64,000 nt of DNA from Apiosordaria backusii (GCA_030549205.1 JAUKTV010000033.1:1-64000); one strand, 5' to 3'. Shown: positions 20,650 to 32,737, numbered from the stretch's first letter. Translations and numbers: made by a program. The notes: a model not told the origin generated them from the letters alone.

Positions 20650-23340
20650 TATTTATTAAACGTTAAGGGACTAACTATACTAAGCATTATTAAAGGCTTT
20701 TTTAAAGGCCTAAAGAACTACTATAATAAGTACCTTATCTATTTTTATTACAACGGTAGGAAGGAAATTAATTATAAATTATAGGCTTAGTTTTTTACTA
20801 AAGGTATTGAATTTTCTACTTCTAAACTTTATATCTATAAGTAAAATAGTTTAATTAAATACTCTATTAAAGTATTTTTAAATCGGTTATAGGCTATAAT
20901 AGTATTATTATAGCTTCTTTAGTACTTATAGTACTTATAGTACTTAAATTAGTTAACTATACTGCAGTTAGTAATAGGGATTTAACTTCTTATTAAACGC
21001 TGTATAATAAATTAAAGCCTTCCCTTTTTTATAAGTTAAACTTAAGCTAGTTTAAAGCTATAGGCTTTTCTATAGAGTTTTTTATTTTAATTAAAAAAAG
21101 GTCTAAAGTTTTAAAGCTATAGGCCTATATAGAGCTTAATAAGCTACTGGCTATCTTTAAAAGTAAGACCTATTAAATATAAATACCGGTTAAAAAGGTA
21201 ATAGTAAAATCTTCCTTTATCAATATAGTAAACGAACCTACTATAATTTAAAGTATTACTGCTATTTTAAAAGGAGATTTAAGCTAAGGAAAGGTATAGC
21301 TACTACAATTATAGTTAGTAAATAAAGATAGCGACCTATACTTAATAAACGACTTAGCTGGCTAGCTAAGTTTATAAATTGGCTAATAGGCTAATATTAA
21401 ATAATTCTTTAATAGTAAGCTAATTAATAGGCTTACTATTTAAAAGGCTATAATCGATAGTAGCTTAAAGCCTTTTAATAGGCCTATTATAGGCTTTAAG
21501 GTCAGTTTAGAACTTTCTATTAAAGACTATTTACCAATAGAAGTAGAAGAACTATATTTAAATATAGGTAAAGATATTGAAATAAGTATTAGTTAATTTA
21601 TTAAATTAATATTAATTAAAACTAAGGCCTATTGTTATAAGGTCTTTAAGGGTCTTTTTAATACTAGTTTATTACTTTAAATACTTAAATAAGTATTAAA
21701 GAACCTTAAAAAACCTTATTAACTAAAGGCTATATATAGTAAATTTAGACAAATAGTTAATTAAAGAACCTTTAAGTTCCTTCCTTAAAGTACTTTCTTT
21801 AAAGACTATATATTACTAACTAGTAGGTTAGTACTATATAAGAAGATCGATAAAGAAAATAGGCTTTTAAAGTTTAAAGTTAAGCTAATTATTAGAAGAT
21901 TCTTATAAAAAGAAGGCTTAGATTTTATAAAGACCTTTACCTCTATTACTATACTATTTATTTAATATATACTACTAACTATAGCAACTTTATTAAATTA
22001 AAAAATAGAGTAGATCGATTTTATAAAGGCATTTCTTAATAACTATTTAAAAAAGAAGAATTATATAGCTATATTTAAGGGCTTTTATAAATTCTATTAA
22101 AAAGCAGACTTAATTACTAAAGCTAAGTTATATAAATAAAGCTTTAAGCTTAAAACTAATTAAATAATTTGCCTCTTTAAAGCCTTATATAGTTTAAAGT
22201 AAAGCCTTAAACTTTAATAAGCTAAATTTACTAAACTATTAAAAGAAAAGGGTTTTATAGCGCTAATTTCTAACTTTACTATCTTCTATAATCCTAAGGT
22301 TAGGATTTTTATAATAACCTATATTAATAATTATTTAATTATAGGCTTTAATAAATCCTATATTTAATAGTTTAAAAAAAGCTTAAATAAAGTCTATCCG
22401 ATAAAAAATAGAAGGCCGGCTTTCTTTTTTTTAAAGGTTTAAATAATAAAGGATAAACGTTGCTCCCTTCTATAGTTTAACTAAGCCTAGTATATATAGA
22501 AGGCAATTAAGACCTTTAGCTTTAAAAATAGCTATAAAATACTAGTTCTATTATAGTCTAAAATAATAACCTAATATAAAGACCTTAAACTAAAAGGAAG
22601 CTTTATAAATAAGTCAGATTATATACTATTCTAATATATAGTAGGTACTATAATATATTTAATAACCTAAATAAAGCTTAATATTACTTTTACAGTATAG
22701 TGGCTTTTAAAAAGTATATAATAACCTATTATAGTAAGCTTAAATACTGTTAAAAACCTTTTAAAGTATTTAAATAGTATAGAGAATTTAATAATTGCCT
22801 ATAGTTATACTATTAGACCTATTAAAAAGGAGGGTTCTATAGTACCTATAGGCTTTGCGGATTTAGACTTTATAAAGGACTTAAAGGACTTAAAATCTAT
22901 TTACAGCTTTATATTTAAAGTAGCTAAAGGACTTATAAGCTGGAAATTAAAGAAAGCCAGTATTATAAGCCTCTTTACTTTAAAGGCTAAGACCGATATA
23001 CTTATTAAGGCTATTTATAAGGCTCTATAAATTAGGGAGATTTATAAAAAGCTAAAGTATACTTTAATAGGCTCTATTCTTTTATATAATAACAATACTG
23101 GCTTTATAACTACTGTCTATAACCTAGCCCTTTATAATTGTATTAAGTATATATTATTAAAATACTACAAGGTTAGAAAGTAAATTAAGGTACTATAGGT
23201 TATTATTAATTATTTAAATATTAAACAAATGCCGGCTAATAGGCTAATTAAACTACTGGCTAATTAAAAATTCAAGACCTTTATAGGTCTTTTAAGCTTA
23301 AAGAATAGGCCTATAGAGGAAAAGTTAATAGAGGAATAGA
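20650..23340 (+). pseudogene. Copia integrase, reverse transcriptase and RNase H remnants
   Basis: Ignoring stops, the plus-strand frames show an integrase-like stretch (IIKGFFKGLKNYYNKYL followed by NGRKEI and KGIEFS), then a reverse transcriptase stretch (EGLDFIKTF, then IDFIKAFLNN, then ITYINNYLIIGF in place of the YVDD motif), then an RNase H stretch (GFADLDF, then LISWKLKKA, then NNTGF and KQMPANRL). Each corresponds to a known copia block in the right order. The catalytic aspartates are largely changed to asparagine, as RIP G-to-A changes would do, and TAA/TAG codons interrupt every few dozen residues. Confidence 0.75.
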
Positions 23341-23545
23341 TTAGAAAACCACCCTCTTTATATTTAATTTTTCTTTATAAATTTATAAAAGTAATTACTT
23401 AACGCTTTAAATATATAGGCCTTAATACCTTATATACTTTGTATTTTAGTATTTTAATTAGCTAGTTAGTTTATTAGTTTTAGCTTACTATAGTAAGCCT
23501 TAGATTTAAATTTAAACCTACTATTTACTATAAATAAAGAAGGAA

Positions 23546-24377
23546 TATTAAATTAAGTCTCTATAAGACCTAAGTTTATAGTAGGTAGTTACTATTATAC
23601 TATATAGTAGAAGTTTAAATAAGAAAGCCTACCTATTAGTTATTTAGCATTTAGCTAGCACCTTACTTTACTATAGGGCTATTTAAAGACCTACATCCTA
23701 TTAACCAATAGGCCAAACTGCCTATAATTTTATATTTAAATTACTAAAGCCTATTACTATAGGCAGTATAAGTAGCCTAACCCTAACCCTACAATAACCT
23801 ACACTTTAAGTTAAGGATGTTAGGTTTTATAGCCCTCTTTATATAGCCGTAAGTTGATTATTAAAGAGCTATAAACTACGCTAACTTAGCTACCTATAAA
23901 ACCTATAGTTAACTACTAGGCTAGTTAAATTGGCTAAGACTTCGTAAGCCTATAGTTAAGTAAGTAGATTACTACTATACTTAATTATAGGCCTATAGGC
24001 CCTATAGGTTAGAAGCTATAGTAAGCTTAATAAGTAGTTTATAAGGCTTAACAAACTTTAGGATTAACTAAGCTATACTCTAGCCTATCTGCCTGCTAGG
24101 GTATATAAGGTACCGTACGTTAGTCGGTAGGTATATAGTAGAGGTCGAGTACGAACCCTACTATAGAGATTATTACAGTAGATTTATAGAAGGCTAGTAC
24201 TACAATACAATTGTTTATCCACTATATTTCTGTCTTACAGCACCTACAAGGTGCTATACACTAGTACCCCAGCACTGAGCTATAGGTATCGCGCGTAAGA
24301 CTTCCGCTGCACTGTGAGCTAGTGTGTGAGCATTAATTACAGGGCCCTTAGGCCTGTAATTGGCCATACCTATTCCA
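23546..24377 (+). repeat. 3' LTR of the copia element
   Basis: It starts TATTAAATTAAG, the mutated form of TGTTAAACTAGG, and ends TATTCCA. Its last ~300 bases are almost unmutated while its first half is heavily mutated, so RIP damage stops within this LTR. Confidence 0.8.
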
Positions 24378-24559
24378 ATAATTATTATATGAACGGTATA
24401 AGCTATTATGTCTATTTTATTAAAAGATATTATATTAATTACCTTTAAAATAATAGTATTTATTAATTTTTAATAAGTTATTAAAACTATTATTAAAATA
24501 AGTATTATAATATCAATAATTATTAATAAATCTTTAATTATTATTATATTATAGAATTT

Positions 24560-25083
24560 TAAGTTTAATATTATTATATAAAAGGCTTTTACCTTTATTA
24601 TATTTCAGTTAAAATTTAAAATACCGCTATTACCATTACTTTCTTTAATAATACTATAATTTTAATAATACTTTAAGCTTTTTTAACTTTTTTTCAAAGG
24701 TTAATTTAAAAATATTTTTAACTGATAGTAGAAGTTTTTACTTTACCTTTAGTGTTCTTTAAAATTATAAATTTAATAATAAGAGAGTTTAAAAACCAGA
24801 TTTTAATATAGAGGTTTAAATATATTTAAATAATCTAATAATATAGCTTACTTTAAAATTAAAGGATAGACTTGAAAGCTATTAAATTTAATATTATAAA
24901 AAAGATTATAAATAGTAAATAACAGTTTTATAATAATATAGTTGATTGGTTTAAAAGTTAGAATTTAGAATTTGAGGGTATTTTAGTTGCTATATAAAAA
25001 TAGCGGTGTGAAAGATTAAACTAAATCCTTGGTAAAAAACGTTTGGGCTAGAATGTCGTTTCGTATACAAGGCACAGAGGGTC
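24560..25083. repeat. Repeat end shared with 62150-62643
   Basis: This segment aligns in the same orientation with 62150-62643. Shared words include TTTTTACTTTACCTTTAG, AAAAATAGCGGT / AAAAGTAGCGGT and GTTTCGTATRCAAGGCACA. Both copies end at the switch from AT-rich to normal DNA, after which they diverge. It is the terminal part of an unidentified mobile element. Confidence 0.6.
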
Positions 25084-25406
25084 CTCGCAAACCGGCTCAT
25101 CGGCACCGTCCAGTCTAGACCCACCTGGCCCATGCAACGGAGACATCGGCAGACGACCCGTCGCAACAACAAGAATTGCGGATGAGAAAAGGCGTACTCA
25201 CAAAACCACACAAAGCCAGATAATGGAATGGGTTTATTGAATGGTGAGCCAAAGGCACCGCAGTAACTGGGCGAAAATCATCCACGAAGATGCGTTTACC
25301 CCCAGACTGAGTGCAATGGTGACCATCGGGTGGTCACAAAGTGTATCTAAAACTTGCCAAGAAACGATGTAAATAAACCCCTGGTTTTACCTCCTGCGGT
25401 TCTGAA
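25084..25406. other. Intergenic sequence of normal composition
   Basis: No gene recognised. This is the first normal-composition DNA after the AT block; the small minus frame at 24990-25211 spans the repeat boundary and is not credible. Confidence 0.4.
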
Positions 25407-25920
25407 CTAGGCTCTATGCAATTTGCAAAACAGAGCCGAATATCCGGCAGTCAGAACATGATCTAAAATATTTTCTTCTATCTCAATAGGTGACGCTTGG
25501 GATAAGGTAATAAGGTAGCTCCTTCCATCTCTTTGGAGTTCCGCGTACCTGCTCAAGGTCTCGCCGAGGCTGATATCATGAGACGGACCCATACCTCGTT
25601 CCGATCGAGTTGATGCCATAGGGACCTTTGTCAGAAACGTCAATGATAGCGCCACCATTTTAAGCGCCACTGCTGGAAAAAGTGACCAGGACGCCTTTTG
25701 AAATACCCTTCGACACATCTCCAATCGTAGCCTTGTATGTGCTGAGCACGATGGACGCGATATCAGAATCGGCGTCCCAACAACGGCAATCGGTCAGGTC
25801 GAACCCGAGGAAGTCGGCAGCGTCGAGGTGGCGGTTTTGGAGTTGAAATAGCTTGGAGCCGAGATCGCTCATGACGTGGCTTTTCTGGCCGAGGAAGACT
25901 GGAAGGCGAGTCAACGTCAA
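25407..25920 (-). pseudogene. Unrecognised minus-strand coding-like fragment, two frames
   Basis: Two overlapping minus frames (25660-25920 and 25407-25724) can be read as one protein with a frame change near 25670-25720. The first contains FLGQKSHVMSDLGSKLFQL and a Cys/Asp-rich stretch; the second ends in a Glu-rich segment. I do not recognise a family. It lies head-to-head with the amidase relic and partly overlaps it, so at least one of the two is not expressed. It may be chance coding in decayed DNA. Confidence 0.2.
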
Positions 25921-26600
25921 CGCCGCCTACTGAACCACGCAAACCTTCCCACCAGCATCGAAGTATACCGCAAGACACTGGCAACCAATCCACTCAGTCT
26001 CGAAACCGTAAAGTACATCATTGAACAAACGAAGAAGGGAGGATTTTCCAGCTCATGACGTTGAAGCTTTCGAGTCCTCACTGTCCATCGACCGCGAATC
26101 ACTGGCGTACAAGGTAGCAGAAGCACTCCGCACTTTCATCAACAGCGAGGGTGGTATGAAAGCTGCCATGGATAGGTATCAGCTTGATGCCCTCGTGACA
26201 TCAACTTGCGCAAACATACCCGTCACTTTCGCCAGCATCGAGCGGTCTCCGATTCTGCCCTTTCCTCTCAGCTTTTATCCTCCCAACAAGGCTCCCCAGA
26301 ATGACCTCAAATGTGATCTCATCACCATGGGCCCAGGGATTCCGTGGTTCTCTAAAGTCTGACAGAGATTCGGCTTGGGTTAGAGCAGAAACAACGACGT
26401 GTTTTAGATATCCGATGCGCTTCTTTTCCAGGAGGTTCGCCGACGCGACATTGACCAAGGTGACGTATATGTTTGAGAAGTTCCACAACAAGGGTTCATT
26501 CAAGCTGTATATGCTACCTGATACAGAGTTCGAGCACGTACTTAAGGACAGGATTTTGGGATTGGAAACAATCTTGTTCACAAAGTCCGAGGGAGAATAG
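25876..26600 (+). pseudogene. Amidase (amidase-signature family), C-terminal relic
   Basis: Three plus-strand segments in different frames line up as the C-terminal third of a fungal amidase: NLPTSIEVYRKTLATNP... (25876-26040), then FPAHDVEAFESSL...MDRYQLDALVTST...PFPLSFYPP (26045-26362), then RRFADATLTKVTYMFEKF (26430-26490). Active enzymes hydrolyse amides with a Ser-cisSer-Lys triad. That N-terminal catalytic part is missing, and frameshifts fall near 26040 and 26360. The gene is dead and truncated. It matters because amidases often sit in xenobiotic-degradation clusters like the one suggested further right. Confidence 0.65.
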
Positions 26601-26639
26601 GCACAGAGATTGAGCAATAATATACAACCCTATTAAGTA

Positions 26640-28136
26640 TTAACCTTTCTTATCCTCGTTCTTTTCCCAGTCCTTCTCCACTAGCCACTGATCCTTGAGC
26701 TTTAGCGAAGTCCCAGACACCAAATCGCATCCTCTATGGCCCCATTTCTCCTCGTAAATGCGTCTCCCGGCATCAGTCAGTGTCCAAAATGCACTGTGAA
26801 ACCCATCCGCATTGTAGTAGAACGGTTCTCCCTCGCCACCTCTCTGGCTCCGTTGCCAATTATTCCGTTGTTCAGACCCGTCTCGGTATTTATACTGCCC
26901 CATCTCATCTCCAACACCCCTCAAAACTCGGAAATATTCCAGCTGATCCGCAGGCATCTCATGACCTTCGGCTCTCTTAGCCTTGCCCTCCTTTTCCTTC
27001 TTCTCCTTCTGTTCCTTCTCCGCCTTGGCCTTCGCAATCTTTTCCTCCTGCTCCGGCGGCAGCGGCGCTGGATCAACGAATTTCGGCATCTTGAACTTGT
27101 TCCGATACAGTACCTCCAAGTCCTCCAGCACAGTCGACACATCGTTAATGATGCCCACCCTCCTCGGCTTCATCGTCCACCCGTCCATGCCCATCTTGGC
27201 ATTCATGTCGCAATCGGTCGCGTAGTACGGGATGAGGGAGTCCCACCCTCCTACAGCTTCAATCGCCTCCCTGTTGACTAGTGTCAAATGGTCGTACTGA
27301 TACCATCTGAACCCCCATCGCTCTTTTCTTTTGGTTGCCGTCTGCAAGTCTCGAAGACAGTTTTCGTAGATGGTGCGATACCCCTCTTTGCCGGCTTGGA
27401 CGGGGGACATGATTTCTTTTCTCTCGGCCTCGCTGTAGAACTCCCAGTTGCCGTCTGCGGGGCGGCTGATGAAGTCGAGGCCTTCTTCGAAGGAGAAGAC
27501 GAGGACGTCTTGGTGGCTGTAGAAGTAGTAGGGGTGGTTATCTTGGTAGGCCACCGATAAGAAGAAGTTCTGCAGCTGGGCGAAGGTGAGCAGAACGGGA
27601 GTTTGGAGCACGGTGACGCCCAGTCGGTGGAGGGTGGTGTGGTTGAGGTAGAAGGGGTTCTGGAGGGTGAGTTTGCCCTGCTTGTTCATGTTGTGCACGC
27701 CTGTGTTTTCGACCACGTAGATGTTTTCTGGTGGCCAGCCGGCGGTGATGTAGCTGACGACTGCTTGGAGGAGCATGGGCCATTGGCGGGTGAAGCCTAT
27801 GAAGAGAGGAGGGGGTCGGTCGAGGCCGTATTCTTTGTGCATTTCTGGGCGCGGGATGTTATATTCGGGTATTGGGGGAGGGTCTGCTGTTGACGTTGCG
27901 AGGAGGGGGAAAGGGTCGAAAATGGGAGGGGGAAGCCATGACGGGGTTGGCTTGTAGCGTGGCGGGGCATGTTTTCCAGGGGAGGTGATGGGCTTGAGGA
28001 TTTCTGGGATTGATTTGAGGAATGAGGAGCCTTTTTGGTTTGGTGGGTGGGTGTAGGAATGATAGAATAGAAAACAGAGGGTGATGAAGGAAAAGACTAG
28101 GACTGTATGTCGCGTGAGTCGCGTGAGAGTGAACAT
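26640..28136 (-). CDS. Type II membrane glycosyltransferase-like protein
   Basis: A 498-aa single-exon gene. I prefer the ATG at 28134-28136 over the upstream in-frame codon at 28292, because it places a membrane anchor (HTVLVFSFITLCFLFYHSY) right at the N-terminus, as in Golgi type II proteins. After a Pro-rich stem, the lumenal part has a GT-A-like pattern: PPPLFIGFTRQWPML, NIYVVENTG, YYFYSHQDVLVFS (a candidate DxD-like region) and GGWDSLIPYYATDCDMNAKM. A Lys/Glu-rich stretch (about residues 375-400) precedes the C-terminal part. It resembles uncharacterised fungal glycosyltransferase-like proteins. Donor and acceptor are unknown. The frame is intact, one of few undamaged genes here. Confidence 0.7.
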   Translation of the reverse strand: MFTLTRLTRHTVLVFSFITLCFLFYHSYTHPPNQKGSSFLKSIPEILKPITSPGKHAPPRYKPTPSWLPPPIFDPFPLLATSTADPPPIPEYNIPRPEMHKEYGLDRPPPLFIGFTRQWPMLLQAVVSYITAGWPPENIYVVENTGVHNMNKQGKLTLQNPFYLNHTTLHRLGVTVLQTPVLLTFAQLQNFFLSVAYQDNHPYYFYSHQDVLVFSFEEGLDFISRPADGNWEFYSEAERKEIMSPVQAGKEGYRTIYENCLRDLQTATKRKERWGFRWYQYDHLTLVNREAIEAVGGWDSLIPYYATDCDMNAKMGMDGWTMKPRRVGIINDVSTVLEDLEVLYRNKFKMPKFVDPAPLPPEQEEKIAKAKAEKEQKEKKEKEGKAKRAEGHEMPADQLEYFRVLRGVGDEMGQYKYRDGSEQRNNWQRSQRGGEGEPFYYNADGFHSAFWTLTDAGRRIYEEKWGHRGCDLVSGTSLKLKDQWLVEKDWEKNEDKKG

Positions 28137-28701
28137 TGTCACATTGTGGCCTGAAATCGTGGAAGATTCATGTTTGCGAAGTTTAAAAAAATTGTCGGTC
28201 ATCAATTGAGAACTTGCGTAAGTATTGATCCTTCTGTCGACCCCTGAAGCCGAAATAAAGTAGGTGCGTTGCATTTGCGGCACAGCATCCATGCCAATGC
28301 TGACAGTGATGCGAGACCGACGCGTCAGTCATGTCGAGAACTTTTGCCCTGCAGTCATGCCAAGTGAATTTGTGGCTCTGTTCGGATTGGGGCTGTTCAA
28401 ATGCCGAAGTCATGCCGCCACGTTGATGTGATCTATAATTCTCTCTTCAGCTCCTGTTTTGACACATGCGCCCACGACTTCTCTGGCGGTCATTCTTCTC
28501 AACAGCAATATTTTCTGTTCGACTTGCAACTATTACCCCTAACCCTTGGACGAGTGCATCCACCACCGCACAGACACAGAGCCCAAACCCCTTTTATTTA
28601 TTTACTCTACATCAAAGTGACGTTGGGGCACTTGGAGTGATAACAGGTCAGAAGCTTAAGCATATTATCTCGTAATCGTGGACAAAAAAGAAATGAACCC
28701 G

Positions 28702-29785
28702 TTATTCCGGGACCTCAACAATGTGGTCTGCTTCTACCCTCCTGCGTTCACGCCTCAGTGCCCTCCTCTCAGCTGCGCTCCCTGGACTGCTTTCCTTAGC
28801 AGCAGTTGCTCTGTCCCCACCTTCTTCAGCACCTAATCCTTCAACCTCGAGGAGGTTGTTCATGCTCGGACTGATTGGCAGCGACCATCTTGAAGAAGAT
28901 GGTCTGAGTGTTCTCGGAGCCGGTGTATTGGGCAATCTGGGAAGATCCTTGGTTGTTGGAGATGAAATGGTAAGCTTTTCGAGCTGTTTGACGTATCTCC
29001 GATCCCTTTCCTCGTTGCTTTTATCCAGAGCCTCGGTGGATTTGGATCTCTCGTGATCACCAGTTTTGCGACCTTCCGTAATGGTGAGGTCGATGGCAGA
29101 CAAAGCCTGCTGGTACGTGGTCGGCGTATTCGGTGACGATACGGATCTTGGTGACCGTGCACCCACCTCCCGACGTCGAAGTTTGCTCTCAAAGTCAATA
29201 GAAAGGTGTTTAGATCCTATCTGCTGGCCACTGACTTTGACGATTACTCTCAGTGACGCCCCATCAACGCTTGTGTGGTACGCATAGTTGAAATACCGAT
29301 ATATCTGACCATTTTGGTTCTGTCCGCAAGGTAGCTCGTGAAAAGGAACTGGTGAGCAGAAGTCAATTGTGCAAAGATTTTTGACTTCAGAGTCCACTCT
29401 GAATGGGGGATTGTTGCTGTCGGAGGTAACCAAATGATCCGAGATGTACGGATATTCCCCAGGTTCTGCAAGAGGATAAAATCGATAGTATTCCCGTTGA
29501 GATCCCGCCGCTGTATTTTCACCCTCGCACTTGATTAGACAATGTACGCTGGCAAAAGGCGCGATGGAGGAGTTTGTTACCCTTTTTATAAGCCAATGCA
29601 CCTGTCGAACAGCTTCTGCCTGAAGCGTGATGGGATGGATTCTCTTGTCCCTCTCATCATCCAGCCCCTCTCGAAATGGTGAGTTGAATACGTGACCGTA
29701 GTTACTCCGAGAAATGCGGGATGTAATCTTGAACGTGGCATCCTCGGTGCCTCGTATGACTGCTCCTCGACATATGGCTGTCCAC
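28702..29785 (-). pseudogene. Hsp70-like protein, C-terminal part only
   Basis: The minus frame continues upstream of the annotated-looking start at 29601 to a splice acceptor at 29786 (CTTTACAG), giving about 360 aa beginning WTAICRGAVIRG. That motif, then SRSNYGHVF, VHWLIKR, SDHLVTSD and VKNLCTIDF, follow the C-terminal half of fungal Hsp70-like ATPases. The tail is low-complexity and ends in an Arg/Glu-rich segment. The ATP-binding N-terminal lobes should lie upstream, but 29786-30290 shows no Hsp70 sequence. So this is either the last exon of a gene broken by rearrangement or a gene with a very distant first exon; truncation is more likely. Confidence 0.6.
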
Positions 29786-30294
29786 CTGTAAAGGTACAGT
29801 TGTTAGGTAATTAGGGCGTGTTTTGATGCCTGTAATGGCCAATAGAAGTGAAACAGCAACGTGTGAATCAATTATAACTCGCACAGTCAATGAAGGGTCC
29901 GTGCGTCCGACGCCCACGATTAATAAAGTTACCTGACTTATCTCTTATCTGGCTGTGCCCCAGTATTGGCCCAGTCAAAGAGACTCACCACTTCACGCAT
30001 CCGACTTCACCCGATGCCAAGCCTGAGCTTGGATTAGGCACCTTTCCTATTGTAGACTAGCTCCGTAGATAAGATAAGGCGATTGGCTATCAATCGCTGC
30101 AGCGGCTGTGGGCCTCACGGGCCCCACTGCAGCCTGCAGCACTGACCACTCGGAGCTCTCCAGAGCTCTGGTTAAGTAGGAGCCTCCGGCTCCCACCTTA
30201 ACCACCAACATCTTCTTCTTACACCACAAATATACCCATACTATTGCTTTTTATTGAGTCACCCTGTATCAACCACACAGGAGAAAACGCCAAG
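29786..30294. other. Gene-free stretch with promoter-like leader
   Basis: No gene seen. GC-rich palindromic words occur at about 30098-30145 (GGGCC, CTGCAGCC). The last ~80 bases before the ATG at 30295 are pyrimidine-rich and look like a 5' leader for the following gene. Confidence 0.4.
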
Positions 30295-31951
30295 ATGAAT
30301 CCAAGCTACGAGGAACTTGTCCAACAGCTCCAGGAATCAGAGCGTCGCAATGCAGAGGTAGAGCGTCTCCGTGCAGAAGTAGAGCGTCTCCGTGCAGAAG
30401 TAGAGCAGAACACCATCGCTAAGAAAACAACACGCTGACAAACTAGCACAGTCGCAGGAGCAAAGGCGTCCGACCAATGTTATCGAATACCTTCAGCTCT
30501 GCCACGACCACCTGTCGACAAAATTCCGCGTCCAGACCAATCGACGGTTCACGACCCAGGGAATCTGGACAAACCCGAAAGGAAAATACTGCCCCCGCCG
30601 CCTTGAAAAGTGGGATGGCTTCCTTCATGACCAGAGGACTGCGCTTGGCAAGGTTATCGCCTTCTTACCCGAAACACTGCAATTATTTGAATCGCGTGAT
30701 TTTGTCAAGGGTACTGGCAACCGCCTGGCATTTGGGTCCCCAATTGGTAGCGAGCGCGACCTTGAGCGGTTTCATCACACTGCTGTCGAGCTTCCTGTAA
30801 AATATATCATCGATCAACTCACGCATACCCAACAATATCTGGACACAATACCACCGCTTTTGGATATGGGGGATGGTATCTTCTTCGAGAACTACATGAA
30901 CATTCTCAATAGCGATACAACTCCTTCCACAAGCGCCGCACCATCAACGCCGCCGCCGCCACCACGCATCTCTATCCGGCCTGACCAGATCTGTGTGTAC
31001 CGGTCCTTGAACGGTGACCGAACGCTTGCATATGTGCTGGAATACAAGGCTCCCTATAAGCTAACGGCCGAGCATGTGCGGGAAGGTCTTGAAGACCTGG
31101 ACGTGGTTTGCGACGTGGTGAATTGCGTCGAGATCCCGAACGACAATGTCGACCGCTTCCGTTACTTTGCCAGGAGACTCTCAGCTGCAGCTGCCACCTA
31201 GACTTACCACTACATGCTCCAGGCTGGGCTTACCATGGGGCTTGTGGCCACAGGCGAGGTCATGATCTTCCTCAAGATCGACTGGGACAACCTATCCAAG
31301 CTGTACTACCACGTCGCCGAACCCACCCAAGAGTGCCAGGCCCAGCCAAATGCCAAACATATCCCCTACTGCACCGCCGTTAGCCAGCTGCTGGCCTTTA
31401 CTGTGATGGCGCTGCTCGGGCCCAAGTCGCAGGGTCAAGATGTGCGGGATCGCGCTATAGCGGGTGCCTCGACCTGGGATGAGGACTGGAATGGGATCGT
31501 GGCCCGGATGGGGAACACGCCGTCCGCTCGCATACCTCCTTCGTCGGGGCGCTGCTGGGAACCAAAGACCTACAAAGGCTACGACCGGTCCCCCATCCCG
31601 TTCCGCCACCCAAGAAGGAAAAAGAGTCCCCAGGCAGATGAGCCGTCGCCATCCCTCGGCCGGGGCCAGGGTCCTCCGCCGCCCGACGACGACGATGCCG
31701 GCCACAATCCTGGCTCCCCCTCTCCTGCCGGCCAAAGAGGGTTGAAGAGGAAGCGTAGCGAGCAGTCATCCGGGGCTACAGCGGCGGCGGCGGCGGCTCC
31801 TAGTGGCACGCAGACACAGAACCGCACACATTCTTCCCAGCCACAAACACCACCCTTCTGCACACATGCGTGCTTACTCGGTCTTGTCCGAGGGGGGGCT
31901 CTCGATCCTGCGTGTCCCAACATAGCCCTCCACCGCCGGCCCTATGTCAAG

Positions 31952-32032
<81 letters not shown>

Positions 32033-32737
32033 CACATCAAGTCCTCATTGTCGCCATCCCTACGTCGCCAAAAGACACACTCGCTCCCTATCCACGTTTT
32101 TCTAGAGCGGCTACGCCAACAGCTCCGCACAACCTTGGACGAGGGTATTATGCCCCTGGGGAGATACGGTGCTCGGGGAGCCCTATTTCGCATCACACTA
32201 CTCAGCCACGGCTACACGTTGGCTGCTAAGGGGACCACGTCGTCATCGGTACGCTTTATCGAGCACGAAGCGCGTATATACAAGCAGCTTCAACCGATCC
32301 AAGGCCTTTATGTCCCCGTCTCTCTTGGCACCATCGACCTTCGGGAGCTGGGACGGCGCTATTTCTACGCGGCCGATGTCCACATCATTTACTTCCTCCT
32401 CCTCTCGTGGGCCGGCAGGGATCTACGCGAAGCTCGGGAGCAACCAGGTAGTGTCGGGATACGGAGAAATGTGATCCGATCTCTGCGGAGCCTCCACGCC
32501 CTAGGGGTGGCGCACGGCGACGTCCGGCGGGAGAATCTGGTATGGAGTCATATGCCAAGCGACCCAGTCATGGTCATCGATTTTGAGCGGTCCATACTGA
32601 CGAAAGCGTCGTGCCGGCTCGGGTTGTTGGGGGGGTCGGAAGACGGGGAGGAGCTGCCGCCAGAGTGCCTCAGTGAGGATGATAAGCTTTTTGAGCAGGA
32701 TTTGCAGAAGGCGACGTACATTTGTCGACCCCGATAG
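30295..32737 (+). pseudogene. Nuclease-like/kinase-like fusion protein with a frameshift and a TAG
   Basis: The gene starts MNPSYEELVQQLQESER, a coiled coil with a repeated heptad unit VERLRAE. The frame shifts near 30420-30440, after which one frame runs to 32737 with a single in-frame TAG at 31199-31201. The middle part has PDQICVYR ... YVLEYKAPYKL, which fits a PD-(D/E)XK nuclease-like core. The C-terminal third is kinase-like: CLLGLVRGG, an ATP-site lysine in LAAKGT, VAHGDVRRENLVW in place of HRD, and VMVIDFERS in place of DFG. A (TCA)n run encodes about 27 serines between the two parts. This architecture recurs in fungi with many accessory copies. The TAG fits CAG changed by RIP; the one-base shift adds a second lesion. 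Confidence 0.65.
31952..32031. repeat. (TCA)n trinucleotide microsatellite, about 26 units
   Basis: About 80 bases of uninterrupted TCA repeats. Read in the frame of the kinase-like gene it encodes poly-Ser; on the other strand it would encode poly-Asp. Such a run is length-unstable, and it lies in the linker between two domains. Confidence 0.95.

Larger units (their letters stand above)
16779..24377 (+). mobile_element. RIP-killed Ty1/copia retrotransposon
   Basis: Two long direct repeats, 16779-17609 (831 bp) and 23546-24377 (832 bp), frame a 5.9-kb interior. Differences between them are almost all C/T and G/A. Translated in the plus sense with many stops, the interior still shows an integrase core (about 20650-20910) followed by reverse transcriptase (about 21900-22350) and RNase H (about 22790-23340). 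Integrase before reverse transcriptase is the copia order. No clear target-site duplication was found. All reading frames are destroyed, so it cannot move on its own. Confidence 0.85.

Noticed and set aside
24378..24382. Target-site duplication of the copia element
   Set aside because: Bases outside the two ends (AATAT left, ATAAT right) do not match cleanly, so no duplication is claimed.
31942..32196. Minus-strand frame encoding poly-Asp
   Set aside because: Shadow of the TCA repeat in the kinase-like gene on the plus strand.
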